Of a stretch of DNA of 64,000 nucleotides, positions 12,116-22,639 are shown piece by piece. Each line of letters opens with the position of its first letter. Positions within the stretch are counted from its first letter, which is position 1. The notes beneath the pieces were generated by a model, which worked only from the letters and a program-made list of their open reading frames with translations, was not told the origin of the DNA and ran no database searches. Source of the DNA: Apostichopus japonicus (Eukaryota; Echinodermata; Holothuroidea; Aspidochirotida; Stichopodidae). The stretch spans positions 19,404,898 through 19,468,897 of the forward strand of contig NC_092577.1 of the NCBI RefSeq assembly GCF_037975245.1, read 5' to 3'. Both the position numbers and the translations under genes were made by a program.

Positions 12116-13021
12116 GCTGCTACGACGAGATGGGGGAACCCTCTCTTAAAAGGTCGGCTTCAAGTGACGACTCGGACGACGTCGTCTAGGGCGCGCTTGA
12201 AGCTTACGGAATCGTCGTCGGCGTAGTTTTGCCCCATTGCCCTCTCATGGCCCATACTTTTTCAGTTGCCATTTTCAACGTGAATGGCATGAGGGATCAT
12301 CGCAAGCGCAGTCGCATTTTCCAGTATTGTAAATCAATGGAGGTCGACTGCGTTTCCTGCAAGAGACACATTTTGGAAGAAGATGTCCCTCTATGGGCTT
12401 ATGAGTGGGGTGGTGAGCTGCATGCTTCGTTTGGTTCGTCTGCATCCTGTGGCACTGTCATCCTTCTGTCACCTCGTCAGGCGGGTTGTGCCACTAGGGT
12501 GGAGACGGATCACGAGGGCCGATTGGCTTGCATTTTATTCAAGTATCCACAGGGTAACATCTCCCTTTGCAATGTGTATGGACCCAATCGGCCTTCTGCT
12601 AGACGATATTTTTTTTAACACGCTACCTTCCTTTGTTCCTGGTAGTGCACCATGTGTCATGGTCGGAGACTTTAACTGTGTCCCAGAGTCGGGTCTTGAC
12701 AGACGCTGGGATCACAGAGCTGGGCAGATTTACTTCGGCACACCTTTTGGCCGATGTATGGAGGCATATGCACCCGTGCAGTACGGGGTATACGTGGGTG
12801 AGGCCTAACGGAGAAGATGCCTCCGTGTATGCGCCCGTGAGTTTGAAATTTTCGGGTTGCGAGACGCTCAGCTGTCCGCTCTCTGACCATGACACTGTAG
12901 TAGCACGTTGTTTTGCCTTCCATTTTCCCGATCGGGCGGGGCCTATGGAAGCTTAACTGTCGGATTCTTGGCGAGGTGTCGAGACCAGGTACAAAGGATG
13001 GCAAACATTGAAGCCGGCCTT
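12116..13021 (+). mobile_element. Tx1-like LINE fragment A (end of ORF1 to endonuclease of ORF2)
   Basis: The sequence starts within the C-terminal codons of ORF1 (YDEMGEPSLKRSASSDD), passes the ORF1 stop at about 12187, and enters ORF2 at ATG 12247. It follows the other copies until about 13021, where it meets an inverted LINE piece head to head. Both the 5' part and the RT-bearing 3' part are missing. Confidence 0.85.
12247..13021 (+). pseudogene. LINE ORF2 N-terminal fragment (APE-type endonuclease), frameshifted
   Basis: Starts MAHTFSVAIFNVNGMRDH, the first motif of the AP-like endonuclease of L1/Tx1-group LINEs. The usual CLQETHI motif is altered to CKRHI, with loss of the metal-binding Glu. 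GDFN appears only after a frame change near 12600, and the SDHD motif comes in a third frame. Relative to the other copies, sequence is missing near 12690-12710 and 12825. The frameshifts and the truncation at 13021 make it nonfunctional. Confidence 0.8.
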
Positions 13022-13847
13022 TGCCTGTACTGCTCCGCATGCCACTCCGCTAATACCATCTCCGCCGTTTTGTCCTGCTCCGCCTCAGTGGGCAGGCTGG
13101 CAGTCTCGGCAACTTCCTCCAGGGACGAGGTGGAACACGAAGGGGAGTTGAGGCCCGGACGGGGACCGCTTCAACCACGCACGTAGCCACTCTCGCGGCG
13201 TATGAGCGGTCTGGACATAAACGAGCGAGATGGCCCGTTTTCCCACACGAATTACATACGATATCCCCTTTACAGTCGGCCAGGGTATGCCCAGCCTGTA
13301 AACAGCGGCTACACCGTTTGTTCGAGCACAACCTGGCCCCATGCCCTTCTAGCCCACACCTCCAACAAGTGCGAGGCTGGCCCGGGTATGCAATGTGGGC
13401 CCTGTGCACATTAGCCCACAAGGTAGAGGGGATATCGGACTTGAGTTGTACTCGTCTGGTCCCGGTCTTTACACCCTTACATTGAAGGAATTCCGGCTCC
13501 TCGTAGCAGGTTACTTTCCCAAAACGCCCCGGTGTCCGCACAACAATCTGTTCAGACATGTCCAGAGGGAGATGAAGGACTGTCACCCACACCGAACTGT
13601 CATACTGTGTGACCTTCAGTCCCTCGACTCCCTCCAACACATGGAATCCTCGGACGAGGGCAGCCTCCGAGGTAAAGCGTACATCAAAACAATTCATACC
13701 CGGAGAGGTTTACGCTGAAGCGCGCCAACCTCTCCAGGGACCTTTAAACCGACAGAACGCAAAAGCAAAACAAAGTTGTCCGGGGACGACCTTAACCTCC
13801 CCCGAAAAACTGAACAATACCATTTTGCCGTCACGGCGAGCCGCCAT
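13022..13847 (-). pseudogene. LINE ORF1 (gag-like, zinc knuckles), 3'-truncated
   Basis: Starts at ATG 13847-13845 (MAARRDGKMV) and reaches the main open segment after a stop/frame change near 13725. Three CCHC knuckles follow in order: CWRCGLEGHGARLC, CSRCLQAGHTLADC and CNSCGKTGHLARLC. Proteins of this type bind the element RNA and form the ribonucleoprotein used in retrotransposition. The C-terminal acidic/proline-rich tail is lost at the inverted junction. Confidence 0.85.
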
Positions 13848-14055
13848 GATAGCTAGGGGTGTGGCAAAGCCACGCACCTATACAAAAACCAAAACGAAAC
13901 AAACCCAAAACACACAAACTACACTGAACAAACTGCAAACTAATGAAAGGCCAACGTAGAAACACAAAAAAAGGTGTGGTGAACGAAAAGTCGAGAGCAG
14001 CCGAAAAACACGTCCGCACTCCACGAAAGCAAACTACGCAGACTGCGAACACAGT
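13022..14055 (-). mobile_element. Tx1-like LINE fragment, subfamily beta (5' UTR and ORF1)
   Basis: In the minus orientation this copy runs from the conserved 5' end (GTGGAGTGCGGACGTGTTTT type, near 14025) through the 5' UTR and ORF1. It stops at 13022, where it abuts the oppositely oriented fragment A. It closely matches the copy at 50392-52194. Confidence 0.85.
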
Positions 14056-14385
14056 CTAAGAACCCAAGCAAACTACGAACCTAATCGTTGTTTGGTGTTG
14101 GTTTGTTCTCAAATGTTTTCGCCACTGCGACTACGACTGAGCCTCTACTCCAAGACAGAACTTGGTCGATGCTTATACACGACTCATCTTGTAAAGAGTG
14201 ATGAATGTGAGGTAAAACTGCAAAACCAGACAAATGTTATTGAAATAAGTCTGTACGTGCCCTAATGATGCACCAATATCATAATCTCAGCTTAATGGCA
14301 ACTAGGTGCATTCAGGTATGGTTTTACAATAGACATGACTTACTTATCTTTAATATTAATGCTTAAATAGCATGTTTTACCTACA
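14056..14385. other. Spacer between LINE and recombinase remnants
   Basis: No gene or repeat recognised in about 330 bp between the LINE 5' end and the end of the tyrosine-recombinase pseudogene. Confidence 0.45.
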
Positions 14386-15537
14386 TCAATTTATGAAGCT
14401 GCGGCCAACTTTAACAACTCCCATGACAGCAGGAGGTGCCTGATAGACATTTTCGTTGATGGTGGAGGAGTGCCCCATATGTTTGAAGAACAATGCTCTT
14501 TCTGATGCTGGAATCTCCATAGCTGCGTATAGAGTGCTTATTCTATGGCGATTCTTGGTAGCACTCAGTCTTGCCTTGTTGGTTACATCTGCATCACCGC
14601 AAACGCAATTCAATGCATGCCCAGCCAGTGACATGATTTGGGGATGACAGGATACAAGCAAAGACGTACTCATTAGCTTCCAATACCCCAGGTGATGATC
14701 TTACATCTGTTTTGGTGAGCACCTCCATACACTTTATGCAGTCCTCTGGGAAGAGAACAGGCACAAGGTGGTTGTTTCCCTTCCAGGTCTGATATGTGAC
14801 CTTTAACTTCTTCAGCATGTGATTATCGAGAGGATCATAAATTTCGTCAGCTTTTTGTTGATCAATCCATGCATTACTGATTGCCTCTTTTCACTCTGAA
14901 AGTATGCATGGCTCACCACCACGCCTTGCATTAAACAAAGCCAGTCTTGAAAATAGCACATTATGTAACTTCCTGAAGTTATGAGAATCCCAGATGAGGA
15001 ATTCGTCATGCTTCTGATTGTGGACAGCATGAATTTTCTCAACTTGTGGATATCCTCAACTTAAAGAGCTGCTGGCTTTCTGAGATTACTTTGCCTATTC
15101 TTGTTGATTTGGTATGTTGCATCTCCAAATACAAAGTTAGACAAATTTGTTGCTGTCCTGCTTCTTAATCTTCATGGGAAGCAATTCTTCTCATGTCAGA
15201 CGTAACAGACTTTTGACTTATCTGCTTTGTTTCAACCCTTATCCCACAGTCTCTGCCCAATAGAAACGATTACAGGATCTTTGCGGCATATTTTGCCAAC
15301 TTCATCACTTGTGAATCTTCAAAGTATCTCTTCGTGAAATTCAGAGGATTTTGACCAGGTGTTAGGTCAGGTTTAGTCATTGATAATGGCATGAATCTCC
15401 TTGACAAATGCTTTGGTGTCTGGTGACGAACTTGGAGCTATAAAAGCCCTGACATAAACCACACATCACTAGTGGGTTTTCAGCTTCTGTTCTTCTTTCT
15501 CTTTCATATTTAGGAGTATCCGCTTTCATCTGCAGTT
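14386..15537 (-). pseudogene. Tyrosine-recombinase-like gene (Crypton/YR type), decayed
   Basis: On the minus strand an N-terminal Cys/His finger is visible near 15370-15480 (CGLCQGFYSSKFVTRHQ). A long central region is broken by stops and frameshifts, and two C-terminal segments (14818-14594 and 14673-14386) lie in different frames. The C-terminus carries the catalytic layout of phage-integrase-fold recombinases: KNRHRISTLYA resembles box II, and HMGHSSTINENVY has the late His and the candidate nucleophilic Tyr. The preceding LVPVLFPEDC and ANEYVFA stretches match uncharacterised YR proteins of aquatic animals. It could be a Crypton DNA transposon or a domesticated relative. Its upstream end touches the 3' end of a LINE. 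Confidence 0.65.
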
Positions 15538-15996
15538 GGTGCATGACGTGACCCGCCATGCGGGATACCAGATGTCACGGCCAAACGGCACTACCGAACT
15601 ATCCCATTCGTATAAACGAAATTGAGGTCAAGCGAGCCAAAAAAGTACATAGGCCCACCGACCTGCAGAGACAAAACGCCCAACCACCCACTGGAACATT
15701 AAAAAAAACTACAAAGGGAAACACCCCTCCCCAGCACACCACCGTCCAAAAAAAAGCGGCCCCAGATAAACGCCGAAAATCGCCTTCAACCTCAAGGCGA
15801 ATGTCAGACTTGAACGCCTCCAGGAAAACAACATGACATCTATTTCTCCACACAAGTTTTTTCACAACAGAAAAAACACATAATACGCTGCAACACAGCA
15901 ACAGAACAAACTTTAGGGTGTACCCCATATAAAAGAAAACCCTGTCCTACCGACTAGGAACGGTATCCAGTTAAACGGTCGGTGCAGGTCTCCCTC
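15538..15996 (-). mobile_element. Tx1-like LINE fragment B, 3' end
   Basis: The minus strand shows the last part of ORF2 (the WRNRC-containing region) and the 3' UTR, ending in a degraded version of the family terminus (GCATGACGTGACCC instead of GCTTTTTACGTGACCC). The upstream rest of this copy is separated by a hAT remnant and resumes at 16573; intervening ORF2 sequence is lost. Confidence 0.8.
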
Positions 15997-16162
15997 TCCT
16001 GTGCCTAGATGCAAAATGGTGCAATCTTAATCGCTCTTATAGGGACTCAGGGAGGTCCACAACTTGAGTCAGGTATGGTTTGGCTCCAAGTCTAGTAAAA
16101 AATGAACAAAAAGTGTACTGTGCTACAGGGCAGATTAGAGTCCAAAAAATCTATGGACCTAT

Positions 16163-16572
16163 GCATACTTCTCTGAGGATCTGATTTTCCTCAGTACAGG
16201 TACCATTTCTGGTGGGCAAGGGCGTCTCTGAAGTCCACATCCTGTGCCTTGTTCTTGCAGAATGTCTGAAGATTGCAGAGCTCGTCGAAGCATTTGGCAT
16301 CTGTCTTCCCCAGACCGATCCTCTTCAGGTACATCACAGTGGCCTCCACGTTGTCCCATTCTGGCATCTCGGACAGTGACATCCATTTGAACGTTGACAG
16401 CTCTCCATCTTACATGTCCTGGGTCCAGGCCTCCAAGTACTGGATACAGGTCGTGTACAGGTCACTTGCTTCGTCCCGGAACATCATACACTCCTGTTCG
16501 AATCCAGCATCAGTTTTCTGGGCGAGGATCTCCTTCACTTTGACGAGCATGAAGGCCTGCTCCTTGACTGCA
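16163..16572 (-). pseudogene. hAT-type transposase remnant
   Basis: The frame running from 16572 down to 16191 is broken by one in-frame stop (near 16407). It includes FEQECMMFRDEASDLYTTC, FKWMSLSEMPEWDNVEATV and KCFDELCNLQTFC. This pattern (a Cys near the start, then F.WM.L...PEW..VE.T..YL, then DE..NL) matches a class of animal hAT-like proteins just before their dimerisation domain. The domain itself (LPGTNA..ER type) is not present. The frame continues upstream directly into LINE ORF2, producing a chimeric reading frame. Family identification is from memory of the pattern and is moderate. Confidence 0.5.
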
Positions 16573-17844
16573 CAAGCCTGGAGATGACCCAGAAGATGCG
16601 GCATAGCCAGTGCAAGGCGTTTGCACAAAGCCTTAGCCAGCAACTTGTGCACGTTAAAGAAGGTTATCGGACGCTTGTTATGAGGATCCAAGGTGTCCCC
16701 AGACTTGGGCAGCAAAGTAATCATGCCCAGACGTTGACTTTGGTTTAACAGTGCCTTTTTGGAAGGCGTCTTCAAAGACGGCTCTGATGCCGGTTCGAGT
16801 ATTGCCCAGAAGGTTCGGTACAACTCCCTCGGAAGCCCGTCCGAACCCGGGGAATTTCCATTCTTCATCTTCGAAAGCGCCTTCCAAAGGCTGAACAGTG
16901 GTTATTCCGCCCCCCCCCCAAAAAAATTGCATTGACCTCGTGGGGAACAGTTTTTGAGATTCCCCTCAATAAATCGGCCTGTGCCGTCAAGTCGACATTG
17001 CCACGCGTACAAAAACTCCCATCAGTAACGCGCACAGATGGGACGTGTCTCTCCCCTGCCGATGAGCTAACGGACTGGTAAAACCTCAGTGAAGGGCGCT
17101 CCTCGGCTTCCACCGCTTCGACACGGGCCCTGACGCGGGCACCATGGTACTTTTCATCGAGATAAGTCTGCAAAGCGATGACAGCCGAGGGGTCTCTACT
17201 CCAACTCCGCGCACAGCTTCGAGAATTTTTCTCTTGGACGCCGTGCGCGGGTCACGCAATACTTAATTGCGCGGCGTTTGATGCGCAACTTGACATCATC
17301 CCACCATTGGGTTGTAGAGGCAAAGGCCGGCTTCAAGGTTTGCCATCCTCTGTACCTGGTTTCGAAACCTTGGCGGAACTCTTCCTCGCCAAGTATCTGA
17401 CAGTTAAGCTTCCATAGGCCTTGCCCGATCGGAAAAATGGAAGGCAAAGCAAACCGTGCTACAACGGTGTCGTGGTCAGAGAGCGGACAGCTCAGTGTGA
17501 CGCAACCAGAACATTTAAAACTAACGGGCACATACACTCGATCTATCTTCGAGGCATCTTCCCTGTTAGGCCTCACCCACGTGTTCCCCGTACTACACGG
17601 GTGCATATGCCTCCAGACATCGGCTTAAAGGTGTGCCGAAGTAAATAGCAGACACAGAAGACCCGAGTCTGGGACACAGATAAAGTCTCCGCAGCGTGTT
17701 AAAAGAATCTCGTCTAGCAGAAGGCCGATTGGGAGCATACACTGTGCAAAGGGAGATGTTACCCTGTGGATACTTGAATAAAATGCAAACCAATCGACCC
17801 TCGTGATCCGTCTCCACCCTAGTGGCACAACCCCCCAGGTGAAA
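16573..17844 (-). mobile_element. Tx1-like LINE fragment B, ORF2 5' half
   Basis: The minus strand reads from ATRVETDHEG-type endonuclease sequence near 17820 through SDHDTVVA, the linker and the first RT block (KNGNSPGSDGLPRELYR), then stops after QACAVKE at 16573. Several frameshifts and short deletions are evident near 16930-17030, 17190 and 17640-17690 compared with the better copies. At its upstream end (17844) the element is cut off and the unclassified repeat at 17888 follows closely. Confidence 0.85.
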
Positions 17845-17887
17845 ATTCCACTTAATACCTGTTGAACTGGTATTTGGTGACAGGTAA

Positions 17888-18186
17888 TGTGACCAAATTT
17901 GATTTCTAGTTTACTCTTTACTCCTTCAATTGGTTAATAGCGCCCTCGTTTTCGGTAAGTGAAACTTAGATTTACTTCAGCCATCTTGTTTGGACTGTTT
18001 TTCAGATGGTGTTTCGGCAGCTTGGGTATGCAATTTTAAGGTTTAGGTGGGTAAATAGTTTCCTTTGTTTATTTTATTGTCTATTGACAGCTTTCTTGGG
18101 ATATGGGTTTTTCTGTGAGGTTGCTAGGTTTCTTTTTGGTACATGTGACTGCTCTTTCTTCATGGAGATACTTTATATATTAAATG
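17888..18186 (+). repeat. Unclassified interspersed repeat, copy 1
   Basis: About 300 bp beginning GTGACCAAATTTGATTTC and ending TTTATATATTAAATG. It is found again in the opposite orientation at 63098-63423 with high identity (for example GACAGCTTTCTTGGGATATG and GTTGCTAGGTTTCTTTTTGG in both). Both copies lie next to the 5'-truncated end of a LINE. No coding potential, poly-A or tRNA-like promoter box is seen. It could be a SINE, LTR or MITE piece. Confidence 0.75.
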
Positions 18187-18530
18187 TTTTTATTCTTAAT
18201 TGTATTTTGTTTTTCCAGTTTACGGTTGTGAACTACAGTACGTCAGGTGCTTACGTTTCGGTTCTTACGTGGAGATGGGGAAATTGTTTCGGTGAGATGT
18301 TATTTCGTAATCGTTTGTTGCAGGAGTATACGTACTTTTATTGGGCTTGGGTTAATTTTAAGATTCTCGTTTAGTTTAGCTTCCCTGGGCAAGCAGTGGG
18401 GAAATTGGAGGTTTATCAAGTTTGTAGTTTAGACTTGGCTAGGGTTTATATCAAAGGTGATCTATTTGACAATGCATATTTTTCAGGGATGTTGTTATGT
18501 AGTTTATGTTATGTATATGCAGTTTCTTGG
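18187..18530. other. No feature recognised
   Basis: T- and G-rich sequence with no supported exon between the interspersed repeat and the 34-bp minisatellite. Confidence 0.4.
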
Positions 18531-18666
18531 GAGTTTGGAAGTCCTATAGAGTTAAAGGGGTAGTGAGTTTGGAAGTCCTATATAGTTAAAGGGGTAGTGA
18601 GTTTGGAAGTCCTATAGAGTTAAAGGGGTAGTGAGTTTGGAAGTCCTCTAGAGTTTAAGGGGAAGT
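18531..18666. repeat. 34-bp minisatellite, four units
   Basis: The unit starting GAGTTTGGAAGTCCTATAGA is repeated four times at 18531, 18565, 18599 and 18633. Units 1 and 3 are identical, unit 2 has one change, and unit 4 has a few. Confidence 0.9.
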
Positions 18667-18817
18667 ATATTGAGAAATTAGTAGCAATTTATTTTCTATG
18701 TCTTTTGCTTCATTTTTTACTCTCTTCAGTTAATCGCTACGCTGTCGAAATTGAGCGCATTAAACCAACAGATCTCCAAATTGCCCCCCGAGTTTTTTTT
18801 CTTAAGCTAAGGACCCA

Positions 18818-19095
18818 ATAGGTAATAACAGGTATTAAATGGTATCAACTGTTTTCAACAGGCACAATAGCTTTTAACTGGTAATAACATACTGTATGAA
18901 CAGGTTTCAACTGTTTTCAACAGGTCTTAACTGGTATTGAAAAGGTTTCAACAGGTTACAACATGTATTAAAGGTTTCAACTGGTTATGACAGGTTTTAA
19001 CTGTTAACTACTAACTAGGATTTTCCACAGGTTCAATTGTTTTCAACAAGTTTATCTGGTGAAAACAGGTGGCGATGAGTTTCAACAGGTTTAAA
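18818..19095. repeat. Low-complexity repeat of GGTTTCAACTG/GTTTTCAACAGG words
   Basis: About twenty variants of a 12-15 bp word (AACAGGTTTCAACTG, TTTTCAACAGG, GGTATTAA) follow one another up to the 3' end of the LINE at 19110. Similar words occur at 17850-17886, next to another LINE end. Confidence 0.7.
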
Positions 19096-19395
19096 ATTAC
19101 TCTTCACAGTGCTTTTTACGTGACCCGTCATACGGGATACAAAACGTCACGGCCAAACGGCACTACCAAACCCTCCCATTCTTACAAACGAACCTCAGGT
19201 CAAGCGAGCCAAAAAAAGTACATATGCTCACCGACCTGCAGAGACAAAACGCCCAACCCCCCACTGAAATATTAAAAAACTACAAAAGGACGACCAGCAC
19301 GCAGCGAAACAAAACACCCTTCCCCAGCACACCACCGTCCAAAAAAGGCAGCCCTAGATAAACGGCGAAAATCGCCTTCGACCTGAAGGCGAATG

Positions 19396-22300
19396 TCAAC
19401 TGGCAAATTTCCCCCTAAAAACAACATCACATCTATTCCTCCAAATAAGTTTTTTTACAACAGAACAAACATAAATAATACGCTGCGACACAGCAACGGA
19501 ACAAACTGGAGGATCTAATCCATATAAAACAAAACCCTGTCCTACCGACCAAGAACGGTCTCCCGTTAAACGGTCGGTCCAGGACTGAAACCACTCCCAC
19601 AAGTTCAAAACAAAGGGGCAATGCCAAAAAACATGGGCAGTACTCTCTAAGCTGTCACAGCCGGTCCTCGGGCACAGTCCATCACCCAATCGCCAGTGAT
19701 ACCTTTTCAGATTGGTCACCAAGGCACCGTGTGCAATTCTCCATGCAAGATCACGGAGCCTGCAACCATTCAGTCTTGAATGCACCGAACGCCATACTTC
19801 GACAGGATGACGTCCCTGTACAAAAATTGCATTCAAGGCCCTATCCCGCAAGGAACTGAGAACGAGGGCCGGCCGTGACAGGTCAACAGGGGGTAACTCA
19901 ATAAGAGCGGAGCAAAAGACACGCACCACTCTGCTTGGTGTGCTACTATGCGGTTCTCTGTTGCTAAACAGCGCCGGAACCCATCGACGCAAGTGCAACC
20001 CGCCCCAAAAACGTACAAAATATGAAGAAGGCAACCCTGGGTCAGTTACCGCTAGAAACAATTGCTTAAATAACAAACAAGTTAACTTACTTCCCAGATG
20101 AACCACCCCTAGTCCCCCCTTCTCCATTTTTTGGTACAATATCGCCCTCTTGACCAGCTCTGTACCACCAGACAATATGAATGAAAAAATCGCCCTCTCC
20201 AACCGCACCAGGACGCGACGCGGAATTGGGTACACCGCGCCCGGGTACCACAAGATGGGCGAAACGAAACGATTAATAACGGTGACTTTCCCCAAGATCG
20301 AAAGCCAGCGGGTGCCAAAGGTTTCGAGTCTGCTCTCAAATACCTCAGCCCTCTCGCTCCAGGTGACATCACAAGGTGCATCGTAGCCGAACCATATACC
20401 ATTAATGTTGATATTCTGATCCGACCACGACGCACCGAATGGTAAGTCTCTGTATCTCCAGCTACCAAGACGAAGGCCCTTTGTCTTTTCTGGATTCAAC
20501 TTCGCCCCGGTAGCTCTCTCAAAAATAGATCAATCCTGCGAGAGTGCGCGAAAGAAGCCCAGACTCGAAACAACACATGTCACGTCATCTGCATATTGAG
20601 CGCATTTCACTTTGGCACCCCCTGGCACAACGAATGGAACAAGTCTGGAGTCCCTTTCCAAAAGACGAGAGAGGGACTCGCTAAACAAAACATAAAGTAA
20701 TGGAGACAGAGGGCACCCCTGGCGCACCCCCCTCTCTACGTTAAAAACCTCCGAACAAAACCCATTTACGGTAACAGAACTGAAACTTTCCTGATACAAA
20801 ACAGAAATCCATTTACGAAAAACCGGGTGCAACTGAAACGTCTCCAATACATTCATTAAAAAACCGCGATCCACCATGTCAAAGGCCTTCTGCTGGTCCA
20901 GAGACACCAATGCACATGGCAGATCACGCTCAATAACAAAGTCGGTCAAGTCGCGCATCAACCACAAGTTCTGCTGGATGCAATGACCCTTCACTGCACA
21001 AGTCTGGAGATCACCCACAAGATGCGGCATAGCCAGTGCAAGGCGGTTGCACAAAGCCTTAGCCAGCAACTTGTAGTCCACATTTAACAAGGTGATCGGA
21101 CGCTTGTTACGGGGATCCAAGGGGTCCCCAGACTTGGGCAGCAAAGTAATCATGCCCAGACGTTGACTTTGGTTTAACAGTCCGTTTTGGAAGGCGTCCT
21201 CGAAGACGGCTCTGATGTCGGGTCCTATTATTGCCCAGAAGGTTCGGTAGAACTCCCTCGGAAGCCCGTCCGAACCCGGGGACTTGCCATTCTTCATCTT
21301 CGAAAGCGCCTTCCAAAGCTCAATTAACAGTGGTTATTTCGCCCCCCAAAATATCATTGACATCGTGGGGAACGGTTTTTGAGATTCCCCTCAATAAATC
21401 AGCCTGTGCCGACAAGTCGACATTGCCACGCGTAAACAAACTCGAATAGTACTCTTTATATACGCGGACAATGCCGTGAGGGTCACTGACCACGGTCCCA
21501 TCAGTAGCGCGTACAGACGGGACGCGTCTGTCACCTGCCGATGAGCTAACGGACTGGTAAAACCTCAGTGAAGGGCGCTCCTCGGCTTCCACCGCTTCGA
21601 CACGGGCCCTGACGCGGGCACCGTGGTACTTTTCATCGAGATAAGTCTGCAAAGCGATGACAGCCAAAGGGTCGCCAAACTTCACCTCCGCGCACAGCTT
21701 CGAGAATTTTTCTCTTCGACGCCGTGCGCGGGTCACGCAATACTGAATTGCGTAGCGTTTGATGCGCAACTTGACCTCATCCCACCATTGGGATGTAGAA
21801 GCAAAGGCCGGCTTCAATGTTTGCCATCCTTTGTACCTGGTCTCGAAACCCTGGCGGAACTCTGCCTCGCCAAGAATCCGACAGTTAAGCTTCCATAGGC
21901 CCCGCCCGATGGGGAAAATGGAAGGCAACAGTGTCATGGTCAGAGAGCGGACAGCTGAGCGTCTCGCAACCCGAAAATGTAAAACTTACGGGCGCATACA
22001 CTCGATCTATCCTGGAGGCATCTTCTCCGTTAGGCCTCACCCACGTATACACCGTACTACACGGGTGCATATGCCTCCAGACATCGGCTAAAAGGTGTGC
22101 CGAAGTGAATCTGTCCAATTCTGTGATCCCAGCGTCGGGACTTGCAGACACAGAAGTTCCGAGTCTGTCAAGACCAGAGTCTGGGACACAGTTAAAGTCT
22201 CCGACCATGACACACGGCGCACTACCAGGAACAAAGGAAGGCAGCGTGTTAAAAAAATCTCGTCTAGCAGAAGGCCGATTGGGAGCATACACATTGCAAA

Positions 22301-22621
22301 TGGCGATGTTACCCTGTGGATACTTGAATAGAATGCAAACCAATCGGCCCTCGTGATCCGTCTCCACCCTAGTGGCACAGCCCGCCTGACGAGCTGACAG
22401 AAGGATGACAGTGCCACAGGATGAAGACGAACCAAACGAAGCATGCAGCTCACCACCCCACTCATAAGCCCATAGAGGGACATCTTCTTCCAAAATATGT
22501 GTTTCTTGCAGGCAAACGCAGTCGACCTCCATTGATTTACAATATTGGAAAATGCGACTGCGCTTGCGATGATCCCTCATGCCATTCACGTTCAAAGTGG
22601 CAACTGAAAGTGTATGGCCAT
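19396..22621 (-). pseudogene. LINE ORF2: endonuclease, reverse transcriptase, zinc-binding C-terminus (copy C)
   Basis: In order: AP-like endonuclease motifs NVNGMRD, CLQETHIL, MVGDFNCVPD and LSDHDTV; a linker; RT blocks (NGKSPGSDGLPREFYR, GVRQGCPLSPLLY, AQYADDVTC, with the catalytic Asp pair in YADD); and a C-terminal region with CPRTGC...HVFWHCPF that fits the zf-RVT domain. Visible lesions are a start region out of frame, a deletion of about 17 bp near 21920, a 4-bp insertion creating a stop near 21325, and a nonsense change TTA to TGA near 20531. In an intact element this protein nicks target DNA and primes reverse transcription at the nick. Confidence 0.9.
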
Positions 22622-22639
22622 GAGAGGGCAGTGGGGCAA

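Noticed and set aside
12116-14055. Single twin-primed LINE insertion
   Set aside because: The two halves belong to different subfamilies (alpha and beta), so one transcript cannot explain both.
18006-18374. Hydrophobic open frame that could suggest a membrane protein
   Set aside because: Its first part lies in the interspersed repeat that recurs at 63.1-63.4 kb, and T-rich DNA gives Phe/Leu-rich translations by chance.
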